Numbered from the stretch's first letter, positions 55,923 to 64,000 are shown. The stretch: DNA of 64,000 nt from Azonexus hydrophilus (GCF_001956855.1 NZ_MTHD01000001.1:372001-436000), one strand, 5' to 3'. Numbers and translations: made by a program. Notes: a model not told the origin generated them from the letters alone.

Positions 55923-55954
55923 GGGAGGCTGCGCGCTGCAATCGCACGCCTCCC
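55923..55954 (-). terminator. Hairpin after the indolepyruvate oxidoreductase gene
   Basis: GGGAGGC (55923-55929) pairs with GCCTCCC (55948-55954), extendable by TGCG/CGCA, 24 nt past the oxidoreductase stop. There is no T-run, so it is only a probable terminator. Confidence 0.45.
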
Positions 55955-55977
55955 TTGGCAAGTTCCTGAAGTGCTGG

Positions 55978-58900
55978 TTATTTCGGAGCCTGGCGCAACT
56001 GTTTTCGCTTCCTGTCAGCCTGCTCGGCGGCAAGCTGGCGCACCGGGCCAAAACCCCTGACCGCTTCCGGCCAGGTGGCAAGGGCCAGGCGTTCGGGGCC
56101 GGGGGCTTGTCCGGAAATACTGTCGAGGTCGGCTTCGTAGTCGGCCAGCAGTTGGCGGTCAAGTCGACTTTCCTCGCTGTTTTTCCACGGGTCGAGCCAG
56201 GTGCCGCGCCAGCGGCGGGCCAGGCTCAGGGCGCGCAGTACGGGCAGCAGCCAGGGACCGAAGCGGATTTTCTTCGGCCGGCCGTCGGGGCAGCTGCCGC
56301 TCAGGCCGGGCGGGGCCAAGTGGAAGTTGAGGCGCAGTTCGCCGTCGAAGCGCTGGTTCAGGCTGTCGAGGAAATCGGTTTGTGTATACAGGCGGGCGAC
56401 TTCCCAGGCGTCCTTGGGGGCGAGCAGACGGGCGTACTGGGTGGCGACGGCGCGGGTCAGGGCGTCGTCACCGAGCTGGCGGATGGCTTCGATCCGGCGG
56501 CCATAGCGCTCAGCCAGGTGGCTGTCCTGGTAGGCGGTAAGGTGTTCGCGGCGGCTGGCGATCAGTTCGTCCAGCGTCTGTTCGGCGCTGCCGGGGCGGG
56601 TGGTTTTTGCCCCGGCGATGGCGTCGACCGCAGCAGGCTGGGCGGCGGCGCGACGGCCCCACATGAAGGCCTGGCGGTTGGCATCGATGGCCGTGCCGTT
56701 GAGTTCGATGGCGCGGTCGAGGGCGGCAGCGGATACCGGGACCAGTCCCTTTTGCCAGGCGTAGCCGAGGAGCAGCATGTTGGCGTAAAGCGCATCGCCC
56801 ATCAGCGCGCTGGCCAGATGATTGCTGTCGATGAACTGGATCTGCTCGCGCCCCAGGGTGTCGGTAAGTTGCTGCTGCAGGCCGGTTTGCGGGAAGTGCC
56901 AGTCGCGGTTGCGGGTGAATTCGGCGGTCGGGGTTTCGGTGCTGCTGACCACCGCGCGGGTCCGGCCTTCGAGCATTTTGGCCGTCGCTTCCGGGCTGGC
57001 GCTGACAACCAGGTCGCCGCCGAGCACGGCGTGCGCTTCGCCGGTGGCGATGCGGGCGGCGTGGATGTCTTCGGGGCGGTCGGCAATGCGCAGGTGCGAG
57101 AAGACGGCGCCGTATTTCTGCGCCAGGCCGGTCATGTCCAGTGTCGAGATGCCCTTGCCGTCGAGGTGGGCGGCCATGCCGACCAGGGCGCCGAGGGTGA
57201 TCACGCCCATGCCGCCGACACCGGTGATCAACAGGTTGTACGGCTGTTCGGTCGATGGCAGTTGCGGCGCCGGCAAAATTGCCCAGTTGTTGGCGTCGAC
57301 CGCAGTCGTGCTGCCTTTCTTTGGTATCGCCCCGTCGATGGTGACGAAGCTTGGGCAGAAGCCCTTGAGGCAGGAGAAATCCTGATTGCAGGATGACTGG
57401 TCGATCTGGCGCTTGGTGCCGAAGGCGGTTTCGACCGGTACCACCGACAGGCAGTTGGATTGCACCGAACAGTCGCCGCAGCCTTCGCAGACGGCTTCGT
57501 TGATGACCACGCGTTTGCTCACCGCCGGCATTTTGCCGCGTTTGCGCCGGCGGCGGGCTTCGGTGGCGCAGACCTGGTCGTAGATCAGGATCGAAACGCC
57601 GGGAAACTCGCGCAGTTCGCGCTGGACGGCGTCGAGTTCGTCGCGATGGCGGACTGGAACCGCATTTCCTCCCGGTCGGGCGAGATCGGTGATCTGCGCG
57701 TATTTCTCTGGTTCGGCAGCGACGATGATCATCTTGCCGACGCCTTCTGCTTCCAGCTGCCGGGTGATGCGGGCGACGCTGAGAATGCCATCGACCGGCT
57801 GGCCGCCAGTCATCGCGACGGCGTCGTTGTAGAGAATCTTGTAGGTGATCGGCACTTTCGCCGCGATTGACTGGCGGATGGCGAGCAGTCCGGAATGAAA
57901 ATAGGTGCCGTCGCCGAGGTTGGCGAAGATGTGCTTTTCCTCGGTGAACGGCGCCTGGCCGACCCAGGGCACGCCTTCGCCGCCCATGTGGGTGAAGGTC
58001 GCAGTCGAGCGATCCATCCACGTCACCATGTAGTGGCAGCCGATGCCGGCGACGGCGCGCGAGCCTTCCGGCACTTTGGTGGACGTGTTGTGCGGGCAGC
58101 CCGAGCAGAAGTGCGGCTTGCGTTCGGCCAGCACGATCGGCGTCTTTGCTGCCTGCTGCTTGGCTTCGATCAGTTGCAGCCGCGCTTGGATGGCCGGCGA
58201 GGTGAAGAAGCGGCCGATGCGCCGGGCGATGACACGGGCGATGACGGCCACCGGCAGTTCGCCGGCGGCCGGCAGCAGCCAGTCGCTGTGCGCCAGGTAA
58301 CCGCCTTCGCCGCCTGCGGTCCACTCGCCTTTTTCATCGAATTTGCCGACGATGCGCGGGCGGACATCGTCGCGCCAGTTGTACAGCTCTTCCTTCAACT
58401 GGTATTCGAGCAGTTGCCGCTTTTCCTCGACGACCAGGATTTCCTCCAGGCCTTCGGCAAAGTGGCGCACGCCTTCCGGTTCCAGCGGCCAGACCATGCC
58501 GACCTTGTACAGCCGGATGCCGATCTGCGCGGCCAGCGCCTCGTCGATGCCGAGTTCGTCGAGCGCCTGGCGCACGTCAAGGTAGCTTTTGCCGGCGGTG
58601 AGAATGCCGAGGCGGGGCGTTGGCGAATCGATGATCACGCGATCAAGCTTGTTCGCCCGGCAGTAGGCCAGCGCCGCGTACAGCTTGTGGTTGAGCAGGC
58701 GGGCTTCCTGAACCAGCGGCGGGTCCGGCCAGCGGATGTTGAGACCGTCGGCCGGCAGGCTGAAATCGGTGGGGATTTTGATGTCGACCGCACTCAGATC
58801 GATATTCACCGAGGCCGAGGTTTCGACGGTGTCGGCCAGCGCCTTGAACGCCACCCAGCAGCCGGAATAGCGGCTCATCGCCCAGCCGTGCAGGCCGTAG

Positions 58901-59460
58901 TCGAGATATTCCTGGACGTTGGCCGGGTACAGCACCGGCATCATCACCGCCTTGAAGACGTGTTCAGTCTGGTGCGGCAAGGTCGAGGATTTGGCCGCGT
59001 GGTCGTCACCGGCGATGACCAGTACGCCGCCAAACTGCGCCGAGCCGGCAGCGTTGGCATGGCGGAAGACATCGCCGCAGCGATCGACGCCCGGCCCCTT
59101 GCCGTACCACATGCCGAATACGCCGGCGTATTTCGCGCCGGGGAACAGCCCGACCTGCTGGCTGCCCCAGACGGCGGTGGCGGCGAGGTCTTCGTTGACG
59201 CCGGGCTGGAAGGTGATGTGGTGGTCGGCGAGGTGCGCCTTGGCTTTCCACAGGCCGAGATCGAGATTGCCCAGCGGACTGCCGCGATAGCCGGAAACGA
59301 AACCGGCGGTATTCAGTCCGGCAGCGAGATCGCGTTCGCGCTGCAGCATCGGCAGGCGGATCAGCGCCTGGGTGCCGGTCAGGAAGACGCGGCCGGTGTT
59401 GCGGGTGTACTTGTCATCCAGCGTCGCGGATACCGACGCCGGCAAATCGGGCTTGCCCAT
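55978..59460 (-). CDS. Indolepyruvate:ferredoxin oxidoreductase, fused IorA-IorB type
   Basis: A 1160-residue thiamine-diphosphate enzyme that oxidatively decarboxylates aryl pyruvates to arylacetyl-CoA. The N-terminal half has the pyrimidine-binding part (GYRGSPLGNLD) and the TPP-binding signature GDGTYFHSGLLA...YND near residues 510-545. It is followed by a cysteine-rich iron-sulfur segment (CEGCGDCSVQSNC and CNQDFSCLKGFC) and then the gamma-like domain (LLITGVGGMGVITLGALVGMA). This is the single-chain proteobacterial form. ATG 59460 is preceded by a GGAG-type site (GAGAC). It may supply arylacetyl-CoA from aromatic amino acids. The gene appears monocistronic. Confidence 0.93.
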   Translation of the reverse strand: MGKPDLPASVSATLDDKYTRNTGRVFLTGTQALIRLPMLQRERDLAAGLNTAGFVSGYRGSPLGNLDLGLWKAKAHLADHHITFQPGVNEDLAATAVWGSQQVGLFPGAKYAGVFGMWYGKGPGVDRCGDVFRHANAAGSAQFGGVLVIAGDDHAAKSSTLPHQTEHVFKAVMMPVLYPANVQEYLDYGLHGWAMSRYSGCWVAFKALADTVETSASVNIDLSAVDIKIPTDFSLPADGLNIRWPDPPLVQEARLLNHKLYAALAYCRANKLDRVIIDSPTPRLGILTAGKSYLDVRQALDELGIDEALAAQIGIRLYKVGMVWPLEPEGVRHFAEGLEEILVVEEKRQLLEYQLKEELYNWRDDVRPRIVGKFDEKGEWTAGGEGGYLAHSDWLLPAAGELPVAVIARVIARRIGRFFTSPAIQARLQLIEAKQQAAKTPIVLAERKPHFCSGCPHNTSTKVPEGSRAVAGIGCHYMVTWMDRSTATFTHMGGEGVPWVGQAPFTEEKHIFANLGDGTYFHSGLLAIRQSIAAKVPITYKILYNDAVAMTGGQPVDGILSVARITRQLEAEGVGKMIIVAAEPEKYAQITDLARPGGNAVPVRHRDELDAVQRELREFPGVSILIYDQVCATEARRRRKRGKMPAVSKRVVINEAVCEGCGDCSVQSNCLSVVPVETAFGTKRQIDQSSCNQDFSCLKGFCPSFVTIDGAIPKKGSTTAVDANNWAILPAPQLPSTEQPYNLLITGVGGMGVITLGALVGMAAHLDGKGISTLDMTGLAQKYGAVFSHLRIADRPEDIHAARIATGEAHAVLGGDLVVSASPEATAKMLEGRTRAVVSSTETPTAEFTRNRDWHFPQTGLQQQLTDTLGREQIQFIDSNHLASALMGDALYANMLLLGYAWQKGLVPVSAAALDRAIELNGTAIDANRQAFMWGRRAAAQPAAVDAIAGAKTTRPGSAEQTLDELIASRREHLTAYQDSHLAERYGRRIEAIRQLGDDALTRAVATQYARLLAPKDAWEVARLYTQTDFLDSLNQRFDGELRLNFHLAPPGLSGSCPDGRPKKIRFGPWLLPVLRALSLARRWRGTWLDPWKNSEESRLDRQLLADYEADLDSISGQAPGPERLALATWPEAVRGFGPVRQLAAEQADRKRKQLRQAPK

Positions 59461-60146
59461 GTTTTGTCTCCATTTTTTCTCGGCCTTGTGGGCCGGTTAC
59501 TGTGTTCCCGCACACCGGGGGTGGTGGTGTTCGGGCGTTGGAGATTGGAGTATCGGGGAGGGGGGATGGTTCGGGCAATAAGGGTTTTTGCTGAGGGTTC
59601 CGCGCTTGAGGCGCGTCTTACTTTCTTTTGCTTCGCCAAAAGAAAGTAAGCAAAGAAAAGGCGACCCTGGGTCGGTGCCGGCTGCGCCGGTTCCCTGCGC
59701 TACTCGAAACGCCGGGCGGCTGCGCAACTCGGGGCTGCGCCCCTCAAACAGTGCTCGCCGACTGCCCCCGGCGTTCCTGCGTTGCTCGGCACCTCCCAAG
59801 GGGCCCGGAAAGGCGTCCGGGCTCAGCGGACGGAACTGATTTTTGGGCTTTTTTGCTTGTTGACCGCAATATTCAATACAAAAGCTTGCTGCTTGATCTG
59901 CGACGCATTTGGGGCCCCCATGTGCAGCGCCGAGCAACGGAGCTGGCGGCGGAAAAAGGGCGAGGACTGTCTGAGCCGCGTAGCGGCGAGTTCCGCAGCC
60001 CCCGCCGACAGCGAGTAGCGCAGGGGAGTCGGCGCAGCCGACCGCGTAACCTGGGGTCGCCTTCTTCTTTGCTTACTTTCTTCTTGGCGAAGCAAGAAGA
60101 AAGTAAGACGCCCTCAGGCGGAACCCCCAGCCAATTCAAGAATCCC
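59461..60146. other. 686-bp non-coding gap containing a large inverted-repeat element
   Basis: No credible gene is seen. The first 130 bp are the leader of the oxidoreductase gene; 59595-60128 is an inverted-repeat element described separately. Several short open frames cross the element on both strands but show no protein family features and mirror each other because the two arms are complementary. Confidence 0.75.
59595..60128. repeat. 534-bp inverted-repeat element with terminal hairpins
   Basis: Two imperfect arms of about 215 bp (59595-59808 and 59911-60128) face each other around a 100-bp centre. Matching blocks include CTGCGCTACTCG (59695) with its complement at 60012, and GTTGCTCGGC (59781) with its complement at 59929. 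Each arm begins with its own perfect hairpin: a 14-bp stem at 59617-59650 (CTTACTTTCTTTTG, loop CTTCGC) and a 15-bp stem at 60072-60107. The centre holds a GTTGACCGCAATATT half-palindrome. It resembles repeats scattered in other betaproteobacteria and Xanthomonas, from memory. No transposase is present. Confidence 0.8.
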
Positions 60147-61526
60147 CTACGGCAAAACCTTCCCCGGATTCAACAATCCCGCCGGATCAAGCGCCCGCTT
60201 CACCGCCCGCATCACCTCAACCGCCACCTCACCATGCTCGGCAACAAGATATTTCCGCTTGCCCAGCCCGATGCCATGCTCGCCAGTGCAGGTGCCTTCC
60301 ATCGCAATCGCCCGTTCGACGACGCGCCGGCTGATCCAGGCGGCTTCTTCCATTTCCTTGATGTTGTCGGGATCGACCAGCACGACGAGGTGGAAATTGC
60401 CGTCGCCGACATGGCCGAAGAGTGCGATCGGGATGCTGACCTGGGCGATGTCCTCGTTGGTTTCTGCGATGCATTCGGCCAGCCGCGAGATCGGCACGCA
60501 GACGTCGGTCGGGAAGCAGCGGCAACCGGGTTTCAGCTGCAGGCAGGCGAAGTAGGCGTCGTGGCGGGCCTGCCACAGGCGCGTGCGGTCTTCCGGCCGG
60601 GTTGCCCACTCGAAGTTGGCGCCGCCGAGATCGCCGGCGATGGCTTGCACGGTTTCGGCCTGTTCCTCGACCCCGGCGGGGCTGCCGTGAAATTCGAAGA
60701 ACAGCGTCGGCGCTTCCGCCAGCGTGGTCTTGCTGAACTGGTTGATGGCCTTGAGTGACAGCGCATCGAGCAGTTCGATGCGTGCCACCGGCACGCCGAG
60801 CTGGATGGTCTGGATCACCGTCTGCACCGCTGATTCGATGTCGGGAAAGGTGCACACCGCGGCCGAGATGGCTTCGGGAATCGGGTACAGCTTGACGGTC
60901 AGTTCGGCCATGATGCCGAGCGTACCTTCCGAGCCGACCAGCAGCCGGGTCAGGTCGTAGCCGGCCGACGACTTGCGGGCGCGGCCGCCGGTTTTCATGA
61001 CGCGGCCGTCGGCGAGCACCGTCGTGGTCGCCAGCACGTTGTCCTTCATCGTCCCGTAGCGCACGGCGTTGGTGCCCGAGGCACGGGTCGCCGCCATGCC
61101 GCCGATGGTCGCGTCGGCGCCGGGGTCGATCGGGAAGAACAGGCCGCTGCCTTTGAGCGCGTCGTTCAACTGCTTGCGCGTGACGCCGGCCTGCACCGTT
61201 GCGTCGCCGTCTTCGGCGTGGATCGCCAGCACCTGGTTCATGCCGGAGAGGTCGAGCGAGATGCCGCCGCCCGGTGCCAGTACGTGGCCTTCGACCGAGC
61301 TGCCGACGCCGTAGGGAATGAGCGGCACACCGTGCGCGGCGCAGAGTTTTACGGTCGACACGATTTCTTCGATGTTTTCCGCGAGCACGACGCCGTCCGG
61401 CATCTGTGGCTGATGTACGGATTCGTCGCGGCCATGCTGCAGGCGGGTCGATTCGCCTTGCGAGAAGCGTTGTCGGAATAGCGTCCTGAGGGCGTTGCAC
61501 AGGGCTTCGGGAAGTCTTGAGGTCAT
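60147..61526 (-). CDS. FAD-linked D-2-hydroxyacid (D-lactate) dehydrogenase, GlcD/Dld type
   Basis: A 459-residue flavoprotein. The FAD-binding PCMH domain shows VPLIPYGVGSSVEGHVLAPGGG (about 70-90), DPGADATIGGMAATRASGTNAVRYG and VGSEGTLGIMAELTVKLYP; the C-terminal FAD-oxidase domain has FGHVGDGNFHLVVLVDPD and TCTGEHGIGLGKRKYL. Such enzymes oxidise D-lactate or other D-2-hydroxy acids and pass electrons to cytochrome c or quinone. ATG 61526 fits the family start; a GTG at 61565 is in frame. The stop abuts the inverted-repeat element. The gene is divergent from a HAAT operon. The exact 2-hydroxyacid is not known. Confidence 0.9.
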   Translation of the reverse strand: MTSRLPEALCNALRTLFRQRFSQGESTRLQHGRDESVHQPQMPDGVVLAENIEEIVSTVKLCAAHGVPLIPYGVGSSVEGHVLAPGGGISLDLSGMNQVLAIHAEDGDATVQAGVTRKQLNDALKGSGLFFPIDPGADATIGGMAATRASGTNAVRYGTMKDNVLATTTVLADGRVMKTGGRARKSSAGYDLTRLLVGSEGTLGIMAELTVKLYPIPEAISAAVCTFPDIESAVQTVIQTIQLGVPVARIELLDALSLKAINQFSKTTLAEAPTLFFEFHGSPAGVEEQAETVQAIAGDLGGANFEWATRPEDRTRLWQARHDAYFACLQLKPGCRCFPTDVCVPISRLAECIAETNEDIAQVSIPIALFGHVGDGNFHLVVLVDPDNIKEMEEAAWISRRVVERAIAMEGTCTGEHGIGLGKRKYLVAEHGEVAVEVMRAVKRALDPAGLLNPGKVLP

Positions 61527-61689
61527 CGTTGTCAGGGGGAAATGTGCGGCCGGCAACGCTATCACAAGTCATCCGTCCGTGCGCTGGCAGGCGGAACGGC
61601 GCCAAATTACGCCTTGACGTTGGACTATCGTGTGCGCAGAATCGACATCTGTTGTTTTGACCCCATCCCCCGATACAGGAGACTTACCG

Positions 61690-62958
61690 ATGCAAGCGAA
61701 GCTTTCCGTAGTTGCCCTTTCCGTTGCTGCTGCCTTTGCACTCTCCGCCTGTGGCGAAAAGGAAGCGCCGCCGGCGCCTGTCGCCGCACCTGCTGCGCCC
61801 GCCGCCAAGCCGGAAGTCGTCGTCAAGCTCGGCCATGTCGCGCCGATGACCGGTCCGCAGGCTCACCTGGGCAAGGATAACGAGAGCGGCGCCATTCTCG
61901 CCGTCGAGGAACTGAATTCGCAGGGTCTCGAAATCGGCGGCGCCAAGGTCAAGTTCGAACTGGTTTCCGAAGATGACCAGGCCGATCCGAAGCAGGGCAC
62001 CATCGTTGCCCAGAAGCTGGTCGATGCCAAGGTCAATGGCATCATCGGTCACCTGAATTCGGGCACCACGATCCCGGCTTCCAAGCTGTATTTCGATGCC
62101 GGCATGCCGCAGGTTTCGCCGTCGGCGACCAATCCGAAGTACACGCAGCAGGGCTTCAACACCGCGTTCCGCGTCATGGCCAACGACATCCAGCAGGGTA
62201 AGGTGCTCGGTGAGTTCGCCGTCAAGCAGGGCGCCAAGACCGTCGCCATCATCGATGACCGCACGGCTTACGGCCAGGGTCTCGCCGACGAATTCCGCAA
62301 GGCTGCTGAAGCTGCCGGCCTGAAGGTCGTCGCCAACGAATATACCAACGACAAGGCGACCGACTTCAAGGCCATCCTGACCAAGATCAAGTCGAAGAAG
62401 GCCGATCTCGTCTTCTTTGGCGGCATGGATGCCCAGGGCGGCCCGCTGGTCAAGCAGATGAAGGATCTCGGCATCAAGGCCAAGTTCCTCGGCGGCGACG
62501 GTGTGTGTACGCCGGAGTTCATGAAACTGGGTGGCCCGGCTGCTGATGGCCAGTACTGCTCGCTGCCGGGCATGCCGCTCGAACAGCTGGCCAAGGGACC
62601 GGAGTTCAAGAGCAAGTTCACGACCAAGTTCGGTTATGAAATCCAGCTCTACGCCCCGAACGTCTACGATGCCGTGATGGTCATCGCCGATTCCATGAAG
62701 CGTGCCGACTCCATCGAGCCGGCCAAGTACCTGCCGGAAATCGGCAAGACCAACATGGAAGGTGTCAGCGGCAAGATCGAATTCGACGAATTCGGCGACC
62801 TGAAGGGCGGCGCGATTTCCGTCTATCAGTACCAGGGCGGCACGCTGACCTACGTCGAGACGCTGGGTGGCGCGCCGGCCCCGGCCGCCGAGGCAGCGGC
62901 AGCACCGGCAGCCGATGCGGCAGCAGCTCCGGCTGCAGCGGTCGAAGAGAAGAAGTAA
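61690..62958 (+). CDS. HAAT-family branched-chain amino acid-binding lipoprotein with Ala/Pro-rich ends
   Basis: A 422-residue binding protein. The lipobox ALSAC (MQAKLSVVALSVAAAFALSAC) marks a lipoprotein. A Pro/Ala linker (PPAPVAAPAAPAAKP) precedes the Peripla_BP_6 domain (LGHVAPMTGPQAHLGKDNESG, GHLNSGTTIPASKLY, AIIDDRTAYGQG), close to LivJ/LivK, so branched-chain amino acids are the likely ligand. The last 35 residues are again Ala/Pro-rich and end in EEKK; such a tail is unusual for a binding protein. AGGAGA lies 8 nt before ATG 61690. A strong hairpin follows before livH. Confidence 0.9.
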   Translation: MQAKLSVVALSVAAAFALSACGEKEAPPAPVAAPAAPAAKPEVVVKLGHVAPMTGPQAHLGKDNESGAILAVEELNSQGLEIGGAKVKFELVSEDDQADPKQGTIVAQKLVDAKVNGIIGHLNSGTTIPASKLYFDAGMPQVSPSATNPKYTQQGFNTAFRVMANDIQQGKVLGEFAVKQGAKTVAIIDDRTAYGQGLADEFRKAAEAAGLKVVANEYTNDKATDFKAILTKIKSKKADLVFFGGMDAQGGPLVKQMKDLGIKAKFLGGDGVCTPEFMKLGGPAADGQYCSLPGMPLEQLAKGPEFKSKFTTKFGYEIQLYAPNVYDAVMVIADSMKRADSIEPAKYLPEIGKTNMEGVSGKIEFDEFGDLKGGAISVYQYQGGTLTYVETLGGAPAPAAEAAAAPAADAAAAPAAAVEEKK

Positions 62959-62976
62959 GCAGCCAGTCTGCTCAGA

Positions 62977-63002
62977 GAAACGGCACCGCAAGGTGCCGTT
63001 TC
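62977..63002 (+). promoter_or_regulatory. Intercistronic hairpin between binding-protein gene and livH
   Basis: GAAACGGCACC (62977-62987) pairs perfectly with its complement (62992-63002) around a GCAA tetraloop, with no T-run after it. It lies 18 nt past the binding-protein stop, the same place as the hairpin at 41223 in the other HAAT operon, and may set the ratio of binding protein to permease. Confidence 0.7.
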
Positions 63003-63028
63003 CATATCTTGCGGTCAACGGATTCAAA

Positions 63029-63952
63029 ATGGATATTTTCCTGCAGCAGATCATCAACGGCCTGGTCCAGGGCAGCATCTACGCGCTTGTCGCGCTGGGC
63101 TACACCATGGTCTACGGCATCATGGGGCTGATCAATTTCGCACATGGCGAAGTGGTGATGATCGGTGCCCTGGTCAGCATTACCGTCACCAGTACCCTGG
63201 CTGCCGCCGGCATGCCGATCGGACTGGCCGGCCTGTTCGGGCTGGTGGCTGCGATACTGGTGTGCATGGCGCTTGGCTGGAGCCTGGAGCGCATTGCCTA
63301 CCGGCCCCTGCGCGGTTCGCCACGACTGACGCCGCTGATCACCGCGATCGGCATGTCGATCGTGCTGCAGAACCTGGCGATGATCATCTGGGGACGCAAC
63401 TACCTGACCTTCCCGCCCTTGCTGCCGAAAGTCAATTTCGAAGTAGCGGGCGCTCACTTCACGCTGGTTCAAGTGGCCATCGTGCTGCTGTCGGCCGCGA
63501 TGATGAGTGGTCTGGTCTTCCTCGTCTATCGCACCAAGCTTGGCATGGCGATGCGCGCGACGGCGCAGAATCCGGCCGTGGCCAGCCTGATGGGGGTCAA
63601 TATCAACCGCGTCATCGCCGCCGCCTTCGTTGTCGGCTCGGCACTGGCCGCGGTCGCCGGCGTGATGGTCGGCAGCTATTACGAAATCGCCCACTACCAG
63701 ATGGGCTTCATGCTCGGCCTGAAGGCCTTCACCGCCGCCGTCCTCGGCGGTATCGGCAATCTTGCCGGGGCGATGGCCGGCGGCGTGCTGCTCGGCGTCA
63801 TCGAGGCGCTGGGCGCCGGTTACATCGGCGATCTGACCGGTGGTTTCCTCGGCAGTCACTATCAGGACATCTTTGCCTTCGTCGTGCTGATCGGCGTGCT
63901 GATGTTCAAACCTTCCGGACTGTTCGGCGAGAAGACGGGAGACCGCGCATGA
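63029..63952 (+). CDS. livH: Branched-chain amino acid ABC transporter permease LivH
   Basis: A 307-residue membrane protein with about eight hydrophobic helices. It opens with QQIINGLVQGSIYALVALGYTMVYGIMGLINFAHGEVVMIGA, the LivH signature, and ends with FKPSGLFGEKTGDRA. ATG 63029 fits the family although its ribosome site is weak; a GCGGTCAACGG half-palindrome lies just upstream. The stop overlaps the livM start as ATGA. Confidence 0.94.
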   Translation: MDIFLQQIINGLVQGSIYALVALGYTMVYGIMGLINFAHGEVVMIGALVSITVTSTLAAAGMPIGLAGLFGLVAAILVCMALGWSLERIAYRPLRGSPRLTPLITAIGMSIVLQNLAMIIWGRNYLTFPPLLPKVNFEVAGAHFTLVQVAIVLLSAAMMSGLVFLVYRTKLGMAMRATAQNPAVASLMGVNINRVIAAAFVVGSALAAVAGVMVGSYYEIAHYQMGFMLGLKAFTAAVLGGIGNLAGAMAGGVLLGVIEALGAGYIGDLTGGFLGSHYQDIFAFVVLIGVLMFKPSGLFGEKTGDRA

Positions 63953-64000
63953 AGAACTGGCTCAATCCCAAATCGATGACCGGCATCGCGCTGATTGCCA
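63949..64000 (+). CDS. livM: Branched-chain amino acid ABC transporter permease LivM, N-terminal fragment
   Basis: An ATG at 63949 overlaps the livH stop by 4 nt and opens a frame (MKNWLNPKSMTGIALIA) that runs off the window. Only 17 residues are visible; the LivM call rests on operon order. Confidence 0.7.
   Translation, partial: MKNWLNPKSMTGIALIA

Larger units (their letters stand above)
55641..55977. other. 337-bp intergenic leader region of the HDOD gene
   Basis: The gap holds, from right to left, the hairpin at 55923-55954, about 115 bp of AT-richer sequence where the HDOD promoter should lie, the c-di-GMP-I aptamer, and an expression platform of about 75 nt with the ribosome site. No further gene is visible. 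Confidence 0.7.

Noticed and set aside
57895..59649. 584-residue plus-strand open frame opposite the indolepyruvate oxidoreductase
   Set aside because: Antisense shadow; the minus strand has complete TPP and iron-sulfur motifs.
59628..60758. 376-residue plus-strand open frame across the inverted-repeat element
   Set aside because: Its first part reads through complementary arms of a repeat and its second part is antisense to the FAD dehydrogenase gene.
1..64000. tRNA, rRNA, CRISPR, phage or transposase genes
   Set aside because: No cloverleaf-like or rRNA-like sequence, no regularly spaced repeats, and no recombinase or transposase motif was found by eye on either strand; a tRNA scan was not run.

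Overview
This 64 kb, GC-rich stretch reads as the chromosome of a metabolically flexible betaproteobacterium, most likely of the Rhodocyclales (Dechloromonas/Azonexus-like). That placement is an inference from gene content: a PhaM-type polyhydroxyalkanoate granule protein, fused isobutyryl-CoA mutase, ETF-ubiquinone oxidoreductase, fused indolepyruvate oxidoreductase, HAAT-type ABC importers paired with acyl-CoA ligases, and an exceptional density of two-component and cyclic-di-GMP proteins. No rRNA, tRNA, CRISPR array, phage or transposase gene was recognised.

Layout. 1-1.9 kb: the end of an acyl-CoA dehydrogenase and ETF-ubiquinone oxidoreductase, closed by a strong terminator. 2-16.2 kb: a diguanylate cyclase converging on an eight-gene minus-strand operon (13.1 kb, genes overlapping by 1-4 nt or 3 nt apart) that encodes three histidine kinases (one with an N-terminal hemerythrin), five receiver domains, an HD-GYP and an EAL phosphodiesterase, an MglA-like small GTPase and a receiver-fused GspE/PilB-type secretion ATPase. 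This is the most unusual system in the window. 16.3-24.9 kb: gpmI, a frameshifted NarL-type kinase with its regulator, a hybrid kinase with a PhnD-like binding protein, and an AraC regulator divergent from icmF (25-28.3 kb). 28.5-34.9 kb: a chemoreceptor, a Cache hybrid kinase, an M48 lipoprotein peptidase and a Crp-type regulator. 35-43.3 kb: acyl-CoA ligase, livGHM, binding protein, livF and a PaaK-like ligase, i.e. uptake and CoA activation of a probably aromatic or organic acid. 43.3-55.7 kb: a CoA-transferase family III enzyme, stomatin/NfeD, AEC transporter, PhaM, a regulator/kinase pair, a membrane-anchored methyltransferase, LysR, azoreductase, pirin, and an HDOD gene preceded by a c-di-GMP-I (GEMM) riboswitch. 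56-64 kb: fused indolepyruvate oxidoreductase, a 530-bp inverted-repeat element, an FAD-linked D-2-hydroxyacid dehydrogenase and the start of a second HAAT operon that runs off the window.

Two themes tie the region together. The first is c-di-GMP and phosphorelay signalling: a GGDEF cyclase with an inhibitory site, an HD-GYP and an EAL phosphodiesterase, a GspE N-terminal domain of a family that can bind c-di-GMP, and a c-di-GMP riboswitch. The second is acyl-CoA catabolism feeding the quinone pool: ETF-QO, IcmF, two acyl-CoA ligases, a racemase-like CoA-transferase family protein, indolepyruvate oxidoreductase and an FAD-linked hydroxyacid dehydrogenase. Dispersed palindromes built on a GCGGTCGACCGC core sit between genes and probably work as shared bidirectional terminators or as a genus-specific repeat. 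All coordinates and motifs were read by eye; family assignments rest on recognised motifs, not on database searches.
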